The position numbers and the translations under genes were made by a program. Under the pieces are notes generated by a model. That model ran no database searches and was not told where the DNA came from. It worked only from the letters and a program-made list of their open reading frames with translations. A stretch of 64,000 bases of DNA, taken from positions 620,001-684,000 of the forward strand of contig NZ_CP079737.1 of assembly GCF_019916025.1 (NCBI RefSeq). The letters are read 5' to 3'. The DNA comes from Paraclostridium bifermentans. Its GTDB lineage: Bacteria > Bacillota > Clostridia > Peptostreptococcales > Peptostreptococcaceae. Every line of letters starts with the position of its first letter. The first letter of the stretch is position 1. Positions 36,299 through 44,486 of the stretch are shown one piece after another.

Positions 36299-37057
36299 AT
36301 GTATAAAGTAAATGAAGTTTCGAAACTAAGTGGAGTAAGTATTAGAATGCTTCACCATTATGATAAAATTGGAGTTTTAATTCCTAGTAAAAAAACTGAA
36401 AAGAACTATAGGCTATATAGCGATGAAGATATAAAAAGATTATATCAAATCTTAACACTTAAAGAATTGGATTTTCCATTGAATGAAATTAAAAAAATTT
36501 TAGATGATAAAAATTTAAACAAGAAAGAAGTTTTATCATTTCAAAAAGAATTGATATTAGAAAAAAGAAACAGATTAAATAATATAATTCAATCTATTGA
36601 TGAACAAATAAATGACTTAGGAGGAAATAAGACTATGAGTAAAAAAGATTTTAAGGTATTTGATTATGAAAAAATTAAACAGCACGAGGAAAAATATAAA
36701 GATGAAACAAAGAGAAAGTATGGGGATAGTGATGCTTATAGTGAATGTAAAGAAAAAACTAGTTCATATGGCGAAAACGATTGGAAGAAAATAAGCGACG
36801 AAGCTAATAAAATTTATGAAGAATTGGCACAATTGATGGATAAATCTCCTGCAGATGAAGAAGTGCAAATTGTCATTGAAAAATGGAGAAATCATATAAG
36901 TGAAAACTTTTATGATTGTACAATAGAGATCTTTAAAGGCTTAGGAATAATGTATGTAGCAGATGAGAGATTTACAAAAAATATAGATAAGTATAAATCA
37001 GGATTAGCTCAATTTTTAAGTGATGGAATTAATGCATATTGTGATAATCATAAATAA
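36299..37057 (+). CDS. MerR-family regulator with TipAS-like ligand domain
   Basis: Transcription activator with an N-terminal winged helix (YKVNEVSKLSGVSIRMLHHY), coiled-coil dimerisation helix (about residues 75-105) and a C-terminal TipAS-type domain (about 125-252), which in relatives binds antibiotics or other small molecules. At 252 aa it matches TipA-long proteins. AAGGAGG precedes the start. Besides itself it may control neighbours such as the antiporter or the kup/ABC region; that is speculation. Confidence 0.87.
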   Translation: MYKVNEVSKLSGVSIRMLHHYDKIGVLIPSKKTEKNYRLYSDEDIKRLYQILTLKELDFPLNEIKKILDDKNLNKKEVLSFQKELILEKRNRLNNIIQSIDEQINDLGGNKTMSKKDFKVFDYEKIKQHEEKYKDETKRKYGDSDAYSECKEKTSSYGENDWKKISDEANKIYEELAQLMDKSPADEEVQIVIEKWRNHISENFYDCTIEIFKGLGIMYVADERFTKNIDKYKSGLAQFLSDGINAYCDNHK

Positions 37058-37230
37058 AAACATGAGAATTATATAGGAAAATATAAGGAAGATATATAAT
37101 TTAAGAAAATACTGCTGTATTTGATAATAAGTTATTAATAAATAGCTTCATATAAAGATAGACAATAAATGACAATGAGAATATAATATGTTCAACTTAT
37201 TAATTACTTATTTATGAAAGGAATCTCGAT

Positions 37231-39174
37231 ATGAGCAGCAGTAAAAAAGTTAGTATAGCATCACTGTTAGTAGCTTTAGGAATTGTATATGGAGATATAG
37301 GAACATCGCCATTATATGTTATGAAAGCTATATTGGCTACTAACGGTGGATACATCTCTAATGAATTAGTATTAGGTGGTGTATCACTTGTTTTTTGGAC
37401 TTTAACCCTTCAAACAACTATAAAGTATGTTATATTGACCCTTAAAGCAGATAATAATGGAGAGGGAGGAATATTTTCCTTATATACTTTAGTTAGAAAA
37501 AGAGCTAAATGGCTGATTGTTCCAGCTGTTATAGGTGGAGCTGCACTTTTAGCAGATGGTATGATTACTCCCCCTGTTACAGTTACCTCAGCTATTGAAG
37601 GGTTGAATTTAATATGGACGTTAAGTACAAAGACTGTAGTTATTACAGTCATATTTATTTTAATATTTTTATTTTCATTCCAAAAATTTGGAACAGCTAA
37701 GATTGGTAAATTGTTTGGACCGATGATGTTTGTTTGGTTTAGTATGTTAGCTATACTTGGAGTTAGCCAAATAGTACAAAATCCTTATATAATTAAGGCA
37801 TTAAATCCTTATTATGCTATAAATCTATTAATTGAAAGTCCTAAAAGCACATATATTTTAGGCGCTGTTTTTCTTTGTACAACAGGAGCAGAAGCACTTT
37901 ATTCAGACTTAGGTCATTGTGGAAGAAAAAATATATATTATACATGGACTTTTGTAAAAACATGCTTAGTTTTTAATTACTTAGGGCAAGGGGCTTGGTT
38001 AATTTCTAGAAATGGAGAACAAATAACTCAAAATCCATTTTTCTTGATAATGCCACAAAGTTTTATTATGCCTGGGGTTATAATTGCTACATTAGCAGCA
38101 ATTATAGCTAGTCAAGCATTGATTTCAGGATCATTTACTTTAATATCAGAGGCTATAAAGTTAAATTTATTTCCAAGGTTAAGAGTTAGATATCCTAATG
38201 AAGAAAAAGGCCAAATATATATACCTGCAATAAATTATATATTAGGGATAGGTTGTATATTACTAGTATTGTATTTCAAGAAATCTGAAAATATGGAAGC
38301 TGCATATGGGCTTGCAATTACAGTAACTATGTTAATGACAACAATACTATTATCACAGTACCAAAGATACAATAGAAGAAAACCAAAGTTAAGCATCGTA
38401 GTATTAATAGTATTTGGATGTATTGAACTGAGCTTTTTATATGCGAATTTATTTAAGTTCTTTAGAGGTGGATATATAACATTATGTATAGGATTGATAA
38501 TAATATTCATAATGTATACTTGGATACATGGAACTCATATAAAGCAAAAATATAGTCAGTATAGTAAAATTTCTGATCACTTAGATAAATTTGAAGCTAT
38601 AGATAAAGATACAGAGTTACCTATTTATGCAACACATACAGTTTATTTGACTCAATCACAAAATAGAAAATATGTGGAAAATAAGATACTACATTCTATA
38701 TTTAATAAGAGACCAAAGCGTTCTAAGTATTATTGGTTTATCCATGTTAAAGTAACTGATGAGCCATATACAATGAACTATAAAGTATTTACAATAAAGC
38801 CAAATAAAATATTCAGTATAGAATTTCAACTTGGGTTTAGAGTTAGCCAAAGAATAAATGTTTTTCTAAGAGAAGTTATACAAAATTTAATATCAACAGG
38901 AGAATTAGAATTTACGCCTAAAGAATACATGTTGGACAATAGCCAAGATAAAAATGTAGGAGATTTTAAATTTGTATTAATTGAAGAAGCATTATCTAAT
39001 GAAAGTAATCTTTCAAAATGGGATAGTCTTATAATGAGTTTTAAAGTGATTATAAAAAGAGTAACAGTTTCACCATCAAAATGGTTTGGGATAGATACAA
39101 GTATAGTAGAAGTTGAGAAAGTTCCTATAACTATAGGTCATAGAAATAAAGTTGAATTGAAAAGAGTTCGCTAA
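37231..39174 (+). CDS. kup: KUP potassium uptake protein, copy 1
   Basis: KUP/HAK/KT-family K+/H+ symporter, 647 aa. About 12 membrane helices fill the first 440 residues, starting with the family motif VYGDIGTSPLYVMKA (about residue 19). The cytoplasmic C-terminal domain includes THTVYLTQSQNRKYVENKILHSIFNKRPKR, here described by its position near 465-495. The protein is very similar throughout to copy 2 at 44487-46430. AAAGGAATC precedes the start. I see no c-di-AMP riboswitch in its leader, and a strong terminator follows. Confidence 0.93.
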   Translation: MSSSKKVSIASLLVALGIVYGDIGTSPLYVMKAILATNGGYISNELVLGGVSLVFWTLTLQTTIKYVILTLKADNNGEGGIFSLYTLVRKRAKWLIVPAVIGGAALLADGMITPPVTVTSAIEGLNLIWTLSTKTVVITVIFILIFLFSFQKFGTAKIGKLFGPMMFVWFSMLAILGVSQIVQNPYIIKALNPYYAINLLIESPKSTYILGAVFLCTTGAEALYSDLGHCGRKNIYYTWTFVKTCLVFNYLGQGAWLISRNGEQITQNPFFLIMPQSFIMPGVIIATLAAIIASQALISGSFTLISEAIKLNLFPRLRVRYPNEEKGQIYIPAINYILGIGCILLVLYFKKSENMEAAYGLAITVTMLMTTILLSQYQRYNRRKPKLSIVVLIVFGCIELSFLYANLFKFFRGGYITLCIGLIIIFIMYTWIHGTHIKQKYSQYSKISDHLDKFEAIDKDTELPIYATHTVYLTQSQNRKYVENKILHSIFNKRPKRSKYYWFIHVKVTDEPYTMNYKVFTIKPNKIFSIEFQLGFRVSQRINVFLREVIQNLISTGELEFTPKEYMLDNSQDKNVGDFKFVLIEEALSNESNLSKWDSLIMSFKVIIKRVTVSPSKWFGIDTSIVEVEKVPITIGHRNKVELKRVR

Positions 39175-39176
39175 TA

Positions 39177-39213
39177 GAAAAAGAAGTTATCTATTTTTAG
39201 ATAACTTCTTTTT
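39177..39213. terminator. Intrinsic terminator
   Basis: AAAAAGAAGTTATCT pairs with AGATAACTTCTTTTT around a six-base loop, followed by G and more T; three bases after the kup stop. Confidence 0.9.
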
Positions 39214-39270
39214 GTTTGTAATGATTTCATAGTAAAATATATGTAAAAGGATAATATAAAGGAGCGTTTT

Positions 39271-39963
39271 ATGGGATATATTTTATTATTAGAGGATGAT
39301 AGGTCTTTAAATAGGGGGATAAGTTTTAAATTAAAAAGAGAAGGATATAAAGTATTTACAACATTTAGTATAAAAGAAGCTAAAGATATATTTTTAAATG
39401 AAAAAATTGATTTGATTATATCTGATATTGGACTTCCTGATGGAGATGGGTTTGCGTTTTGTGAATATATAAGAACTATAAGTGATGTTCATATAATAAT
39501 GCTAACTGCATTAGACCAAGAAGTTGATATAGTTACAGGGTATGATGTTGGAGCAGATGATTACATTACAAAACCATTTAGTTTAATTATTTTAATATCT
39601 AAAGTAAATGCAATTATGAAGAGGATTGGAAACTCTAGTAATGAAACTTGTATAAGTTGTGATGGCATAACTTTTAACTATGTAGATAGCAAGCTTACAA
39701 AAGAAGAAAATGAAATAATTCTTAGCAAAAACGAAAGTAAGTTACTTAAATATTTAATGGAAAACTCATGTCAAACTATAACTAAAGAACAATTGATGGA
39801 AGCTTTGTGGGATATTGATGGAAATTATGTAGATGAAAATACTGTAGCTGTAAATATAAGAAGACTTAGACAAAAGGTTGAAGATAATCCATCTAATCCT
39901 AAATTCATAAAAAATATAAGAGGGATTGGATACACTTTTGAAAAGAGGTGTATGAAAAAATGA
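39271..39963 (+). CDS. OmpR-family response regulator
   Basis: Receiver domain (residues 1-120) with acidic pocket LLEDD, phosphoacceptor Asp in IISDIGLPDGDG (about residue 51) and TKPFS lysine (about 101), followed by an OmpR-type winged helix (about 130-228, ENTVAVNIRRLRQKVEDNP). At 230 aa it resembles regulators paired with Bce-type ABC transporters. Its stop overlaps the kinase start (ATGA). It probably controls the downstream ABC operon, where direct repeats are seen, and possibly the flanking kup gene. Confidence 0.92.
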   Translation: MGYILLLEDDRSLNRGISFKLKREGYKVFTTFSIKEAKDIFLNEKIDLIISDIGLPDGDGFAFCEYIRTISDVHIIMLTALDQEVDIVTGYDVGADDYITKPFSLIILISKVNAIMKRIGNSSNETCISCDGITFNYVDSKLTKEENEIILSKNESKLLKYLMENSCQTITKEQLMEALWDIDGNYVDENTVAVNIRRLRQKVEDNPSNPKFIKNIRGIGYTFEKRCMKK

Positions 39964-41201
39964 TAGATCTATTAAGAAGAGAACCAATTGTAAAGCGTAT
40001 ATCTATATATATGGGGATAGGATTAATAACAATTTTATTTATATTTAGCATAAATCAATATAATAATTTTAAAAATATATACTTAGAACAATTAAATATA
40101 AATAAAAAAATTGTAGGATCTATAGTAAGTGAACATCCAGAGCTTGAGGCAGATATAGTAAATAGTATATATATTAATGATAAAGATTACAGTGATTTAG
40201 GCGAGAAGGTATTGAAAAAATATGGATATGATAAAAATTATAAAATGATAGAAAATATAAATTTTCAACAACATATAAAGTATTTCCTGGTAAATAATTT
40301 AATTGTTTTTGTAGGAATCATAATATTAATAATATTAATAATGTGCAATTTGATGAAATATGTATTTAATAAATTAGATAAAGTGAGTAAAAATATAGAA
40401 TGTATAATTCATGGAAAGTACAATATAAAAGATGATTTTAAAGAAGAAGGTATATTCAATATAATTCATTCGGATTTAAATAAATTATCAAAAAGTATAA
40501 ATACCAAAATTAAAAATTTAGATAAAGAAAAAGAAAATATAAAAGAGCTAGTAACTGATATATCACATCAACTTAAAACTCCATTAGCGTCTTTAAAATT
40601 ATATAATTCATTATTATTAGAAGAAGATTTAGAGGAGGAAGATAGGAAAGAGTTTTTGAAAACAAGTGGTATGTATATAAATAAATTACAAAGCCTCATT
40701 GAGTCTTTGGTAAATATATCGAGATTAGAAACAAGTATGATAAGTATAAAAAAAGAAAATAAAAATATAAAAGCCACAATTATTAAGGCTATAGAAAGTG
40801 TAAAGCCCAAAGCTATTAATAAATTTATATCTATTAATTTAAATGATTTTGATGATAAAATAGTACCTCATGATTCGAAGTGGACGGAAGAATGTATATT
40901 TAATATTTTAGATAATGCAGTTAAATATACTAACTTAAAAGGGAAAATAGATATATATGTTCAAGATGCTATAAATTTTATAAGAATTGATATAAAAGAT
41001 AATGGAATTGGAATTGATAAAAATGAATTTAATAATATTTTTAAAAGATTTTATAGAAGTGAAGAAGTCCAAGACTTAGAAGGCTCAGGGGTTGGACTTT
41101 ATTTAAGTAGAAAAATACTTGAAAGCCAAGGTGGAAATATAATTGTATCATCTCAAAAAGGTGAAGGTAGTAAATTTTCTTTGTTTCTTACGAAAGTGTA
41201 A
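39960..41201 (+). CDS. Sensor histidine kinase
   Basis: A 413-aa membrane kinase with two membrane helices (about residues 14-34 and 105-128) separated by a roughly 70-residue extracellular loop. A HAMP-like linker, the HisKA domain (DISHQLKTPLASLKL, His about 204) and the ATPase domain with NILDNAVKYT, DNGIGI and GSGVGLYLSRKI follow. I start at ATG 39960, overlapping the regulator stop and preceded by AGAGGTG; a GTG at 39948 would add four residues. The loop is larger than in classical BceS intramembrane kinases, so it may sense its signal directly. Confidence 0.92.
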   Translation: MIDLLRREPIVKRISIYMGIGLITILFIFSINQYNNFKNIYLEQLNINKKIVGSIVSEHPELEADIVNSIYINDKDYSDLGEKVLKKYGYDKNYKMIENINFQQHIKYFLVNNLIVFVGIIILIILIMCNLMKYVFNKLDKVSKNIECIIHGKYNIKDDFKEEGIFNIIHSDLNKLSKSINTKIKNLDKEKENIKELVTDISHQLKTPLASLKLYNSLLLEEDLEEEDRKEFLKTSGMYINKLQSLIESLVNISRLETSMISIKKENKNIKATIIKAIESVKPKAINKFISINLNDFDDKIVPHDSKWTEECIFNILDNAVKYTNLKGKIDIYVQDAINFIRIDIKDNGIGIDKNEFNNIFKRFYRSEEVQDLEGSGVGLYLSRKILESQGGNIIVSSQKGEGSKFSLFLTKV

Positions 41202-41229
41202 GACTTTATGAAAGTGTTATGTAAGACTT
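41192..41229 (+). promoter_or_regulatory. Direct repeats ahead of the ABC operon
   Basis: GAAAGTGT occurs at 41192-41199 and 41210-41217, and GTAAGACTT at 41198-41206 and 41221-41229, about two helical turns apart. The first block also forms TTAC-N6-GTAA. OmpR-type regulators bind such direct repeats, so this is a candidate site for the regulator encoded just upstream. Confidence 0.5.
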
Positions 41230-41281
41230 AAAGCTTATTATTAAGGTATAAAAAGTAAGAAAAAGAGAAGGAGTAAATTAT

Positions 41282-41965
41282 ATGACTATATTAAAAACTA
41301 GGGGCTTGAAAAAATACTATGGAAATGGAGAAAACTTAGTAAAGGCAATTGACGACAACAACATAGAAATAATTGAAGGGGAATTTGTAGCTATAGTAGG
41401 AAAATCAGGTTCAGGAAAAAGTACACTACTACATATGATAGGCGGTCTAGATAGACCAACAGATGGAAAAGTATTTATAGATGGTAAGGATATATTTTCA
41501 TTAAAGGACGAATCTTTAGCTATTTTTAGAAGAAGAAAAATAGGATTTATATTCCAATATTATAACTTGATATCATCGTTAAATGTTTGGGAAAATATAG
41601 TACTTCCTATAGGTCTTGATAATAAAACTGTAGATGAAGAATTTATAAACGATATAATAAATGCTTTAGGATTAAGTGATAAAAAAGAGTCACTTCCAAA
41701 TACTTTATCAGGAGGGCAACAACAAAGAGTTGCTATTGCTCGTGCATTAGCAACTAGACCGTCTATAATATTAGCTGATGAACCAACTGGAAACTTAGAT
41801 TCAAAAACATCAGATGAGGTAATGAGTTTGCTAAAATCTATGATAAAAAAATATAATCAGACATTAGTTATGATAACTCACGATGAAACTATAGCACAAA
41901 TGGCAGATAGGATTATATATATTGAAGATGGAAAGGTCTTAAAAGGTGGTGTTATAAATGATTAA
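41282..41965 (+). CDS. ABC transporter ATP-binding protein (MacB/BceA type)
   Basis: A 227-aa ATPase with Walker A GKSGSGKST (about residue 40), Q-loop FQYYNLI, signature LSGGQQQRVAIARALA (about 142) and Walker B IILADEPTGNLD (about 162). It belongs to the LolD/MacB/BceA class that works with FtsX-type permeases in mechanotransmission, antimicrobial-peptide removal or lipoprotein handling. It overlaps the permease gene by 8 bases and follows the two-component genes, the standard layout of a peptide-sensing detoxification module. Confidence 0.93.
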   Translation: MTILKTRGLKKYYGNGENLVKAIDDNNIEIIEGEFVAIVGKSGSGKSTLLHMIGGLDRPTDGKVFIDGKDIFSLKDESLAIFRRRKIGFIFQYYNLISSLNVWENIVLPIGLDNKTVDEEFINDIINALGLSDKKESLPNTLSGGQQQRVAIARALATRPSIILADEPTGNLDSKTSDEVMSLLKSMIKKYNQTLVMITHDETIAQMADRIIYIEDGKVLKGGVIND

Positions 41966-44342
41966 CACTACTAAAATAGCAAAAAGCAATTTAAAACAAA
42001 ATAAGTCAAAATCTACACTAATTATTATTACTATAATTCTAGCAACTACACTTTTAACTGCTGTTGGATTGACTTGTGCAGATTGGAATTTTTTAAGTAA
42101 AGAAAATGTTAGGAAGTACTCAGGAACTCAACATGGAGTTTACAGAAAGATAGATGAGCAAAAACTAAAACAAATTAAAGCTCATTCTCAAATTGAAAAA
42201 ATTGGAATTGTAAATAGCATAGGAAGTAAGGATTATGAAGATGAGACTAAAATAGGTATAGGATATATAGATAATAATGCTATAGAATTTAGTAGTAAAA
42301 ATTTTATAGATGGAAAACTTCCAATTAAAAAAAATGAAATTGTTTTAGATGATTTAGCTTTAGAGAAAATGGGATATGAAAAAAAATTAGGTCAAAAGAT
42401 TAATTTAGAATATGAAGATTTTGCAAAAAAGGGGACTACTAAATCAGAGTTCATATTAACTGGAATTACAAAAGTAAATGAAATTTCTAAACTTAAAAAA
42501 TCTTATGCTGGCATAGTATCGAAAGATTATATGGAATCAACTAGAGATATGGATAAAGAAATTTCAAATGTATTTATAACTATAAAGGGTGAAAATAAAT
42601 TATCTGGGGAAGAACTTATATCAAAAGTAGAAAAAATAGGTAAAGACTTAGATATACCAAAGGGTAGCATAAATGTAAATGAAGATTATATAAATACCTT
42701 AAAGCCAGATCCTCAGGTTATAATGTGGGGAGCTACAATAGCAATAATAGTTATATTATCTAGCATATTAGTAATTTACAATATATTTTATCTATCAATA
42801 ACAAGTAAAGTTCAGGAGTTTGGAAAACTTAGAGCTATAGGAGCTACTAAAAAACAAATAAAAGAAATTGTTTTAAAAGAAGGGATATTTTTATCTACAA
42901 TAGCTGTACCACTAGGAATTTCATTAGGATATGTAATAAATAAATTTGTATTAACAAAAGTATTTTTTAATGGAGCAGATGTACAAAAACTTCCAATAAT
43001 AATAGGTGTTATGACAGTAAGTTTCTTAACAGTGTTTATATCTTTGTTAAAGCCTATGAAGGTTGCATCAAAAGTATCTATTATTGATGCTGTAAGATAT
43101 AGTGGGGATATAAAAACAAAATCTAAAACTAGAAAAGGATATAAATATATAAATATAAAAAGACTTTCAAATGCAAATTTAAAAAGAAATAAAAAGCGTA
43201 CTTATGTAACTATAATATCACTTTCATTAAGTGGAATAATATTTGTAGTTATGGCGAGTGTTTTAAATAGTATAAATGCTGAAAAAATGGCAAGAGATCA
43301 TTTTTCATATGATATAAGTATAAACTTATCAGGATATACTTTTGGAGAAGAAGATAGTCCAAACACTGAATTTAATATTTTACAAACTAAAAATCCATTA
43401 GGTAAAGATTTTAGAGGTGAACTCTTAAATATGGATGGTGTTGTGAGTTTAGAAAGCATAAATACCACTAAAGTAGAAGTTAATAATTTAGGAAATGAGT
43501 ATAAATATGAGCAGTTATCGGGAATAGATGAGAAAGATTTAGAGGATTTAGAATTTTATCTTGAAGATGGAAAAATAGATATTGAAAAGTTGAAAAGTGG
43601 AGATGAGATACTTTTCGCATATCCAGAATTAGCAAAAGAGTTTGGCATAAAAGCAGGAGACAAAATAACTTTAACATTATATGATGGAAAAGATAAGTTT
43701 AATAAAACATTTAAAATTCAAGCTATAACATCAGCTCCAGGTGTTTTTTTAATTCACAATGATGTATTTAAAAAATTATTTAAAACAGACACAACTAACA
43801 CTTTAGGTATACATGTTGCTGAAGGAAGTTATGATGAAGTAAAAGAATTTATTAAAAACTTAGATAAGTCAAATGAATATATAGATGCTAGATATATAGA
43901 CGATGATATAGAATTAAACGAATTATCTATAAAAATGACTAAAGCTGTAGGATATAGTTTGGTTATAATAATAGGGGTTATAGGCTTTATGAATTTAATA
44001 AACTCTATGATAACTAGCATAATAACTAGAAAAAAAGAATTAGGAATGTTACAAGCTATAGGTTTAACAGATAAACAACTTATAAAAATGTTAAATATTG
44101 AAGCTATGTTTTACACAGGGACTATGCTTTTAAGTTCCTTAACATTAGGAAGCGGGTTAGGATATATTGCTGTTTATGTTTTTAGAAAGACTGGAGCTTC
44201 TTATGCATCGTACATATTCCCGCTTGTTCCTATTTTAATTATGGTTTTATGTATAGTAATTGCACAGTTAACATTAACTTATATAATAAGTAAGAATTTT
44301 AATAAAGAATCTTTAATTGATAGGGTTAGATACAACGAATAA
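41958..44342 (+). CDS. FtsX-type ABC transporter permease
   Basis: A 794-aa membrane protein with two FtsX units. One membrane helix lies near residue 20, three cluster near 255-370, one near 410 and three near 655-780. The extracellular regions (about 45-250 and 435-645) are large, as in MacB-PCD-type permeases. The cytoplasmic coupling segments LRAIGATKKQI (about 295) and LQAIGLTDKQLI (about 698) are characteristic. It differs from BceB, which has ten helices and one large loop, so export or extraction of a peptide or lipid is likely but the substrate is open. Confidence 0.9.
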   Translation: MINTTKIAKSNLKQNKSKSTLIIITIILATTLLTAVGLTCADWNFLSKENVRKYSGTQHGVYRKIDEQKLKQIKAHSQIEKIGIVNSIGSKDYEDETKIGIGYIDNNAIEFSSKNFIDGKLPIKKNEIVLDDLALEKMGYEKKLGQKINLEYEDFAKKGTTKSEFILTGITKVNEISKLKKSYAGIVSKDYMESTRDMDKEISNVFITIKGENKLSGEELISKVEKIGKDLDIPKGSINVNEDYINTLKPDPQVIMWGATIAIIVILSSILVIYNIFYLSITSKVQEFGKLRAIGATKKQIKEIVLKEGIFLSTIAVPLGISLGYVINKFVLTKVFFNGADVQKLPIIIGVMTVSFLTVFISLLKPMKVASKVSIIDAVRYSGDIKTKSKTRKGYKYINIKRLSNANLKRNKKRTYVTIISLSLSGIIFVVMASVLNSINAEKMARDHFSYDISINLSGYTFGEEDSPNTEFNILQTKNPLGKDFRGELLNMDGVVSLESINTTKVEVNNLGNEYKYEQLSGIDEKDLEDLEFYLEDGKIDIEKLKSGDEILFAYPELAKEFGIKAGDKITLTLYDGKDKFNKTFKIQAITSAPGVFLIHNDVFKKLFKTDTTNTLGIHVAEGSYDEVKEFIKNLDKSNEYIDARYIDDDIELNELSIKMTKAVGYSLVIIIGVIGFMNLINSMITSIITRKKELGMLQAIGLTDKQLIKMLNIEAMFYTGTMLLSSLTLGSGLGYIAVYVFRKTGASYASYIFPLVPILIMVLCIVIAQLTLTYIISKNFNKESLIDRVRYNE

Positions 44343-44357
44343 AACAAAAAATGTTTT

Positions 44358-44382
44358 ATGTTAATTATGTTAAATATGTTAA
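44358..44382 (+). promoter_or_regulatory. Three tandem 9-base repeats upstream of kup copy 2
   Basis: ATGTTAA starts at 44358, 44367 and 44376, with a related ATGTTTT at 44351. A period of 9 is close to one helical turn, as for a binding site of an OmpR-type regulator, 105 bases before kup copy 2. Confidence 0.45.
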
Positions 44383-44486
44383 GTAATAGTTAAATTGCTA
44401 GACTTATATAAAAATAAATACTAATATACATACAATATAGTTGCTTGGAACTATAATTATCTAAAGTGAAGGAAGGAATAATTTTT

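Noticed and set aside
37058-37230. c-di-AMP riboswitch before kup
   Set aside because: The gap is AT-rich and I could not find the conserved cores or pairing of that riboswitch.
39948-41201. KdpD-type potassium sensor for the kup genes
   Set aside because: The kinase has two membrane helices and a small loop, without the N-terminal KdpD and USP domains or four-helix core.
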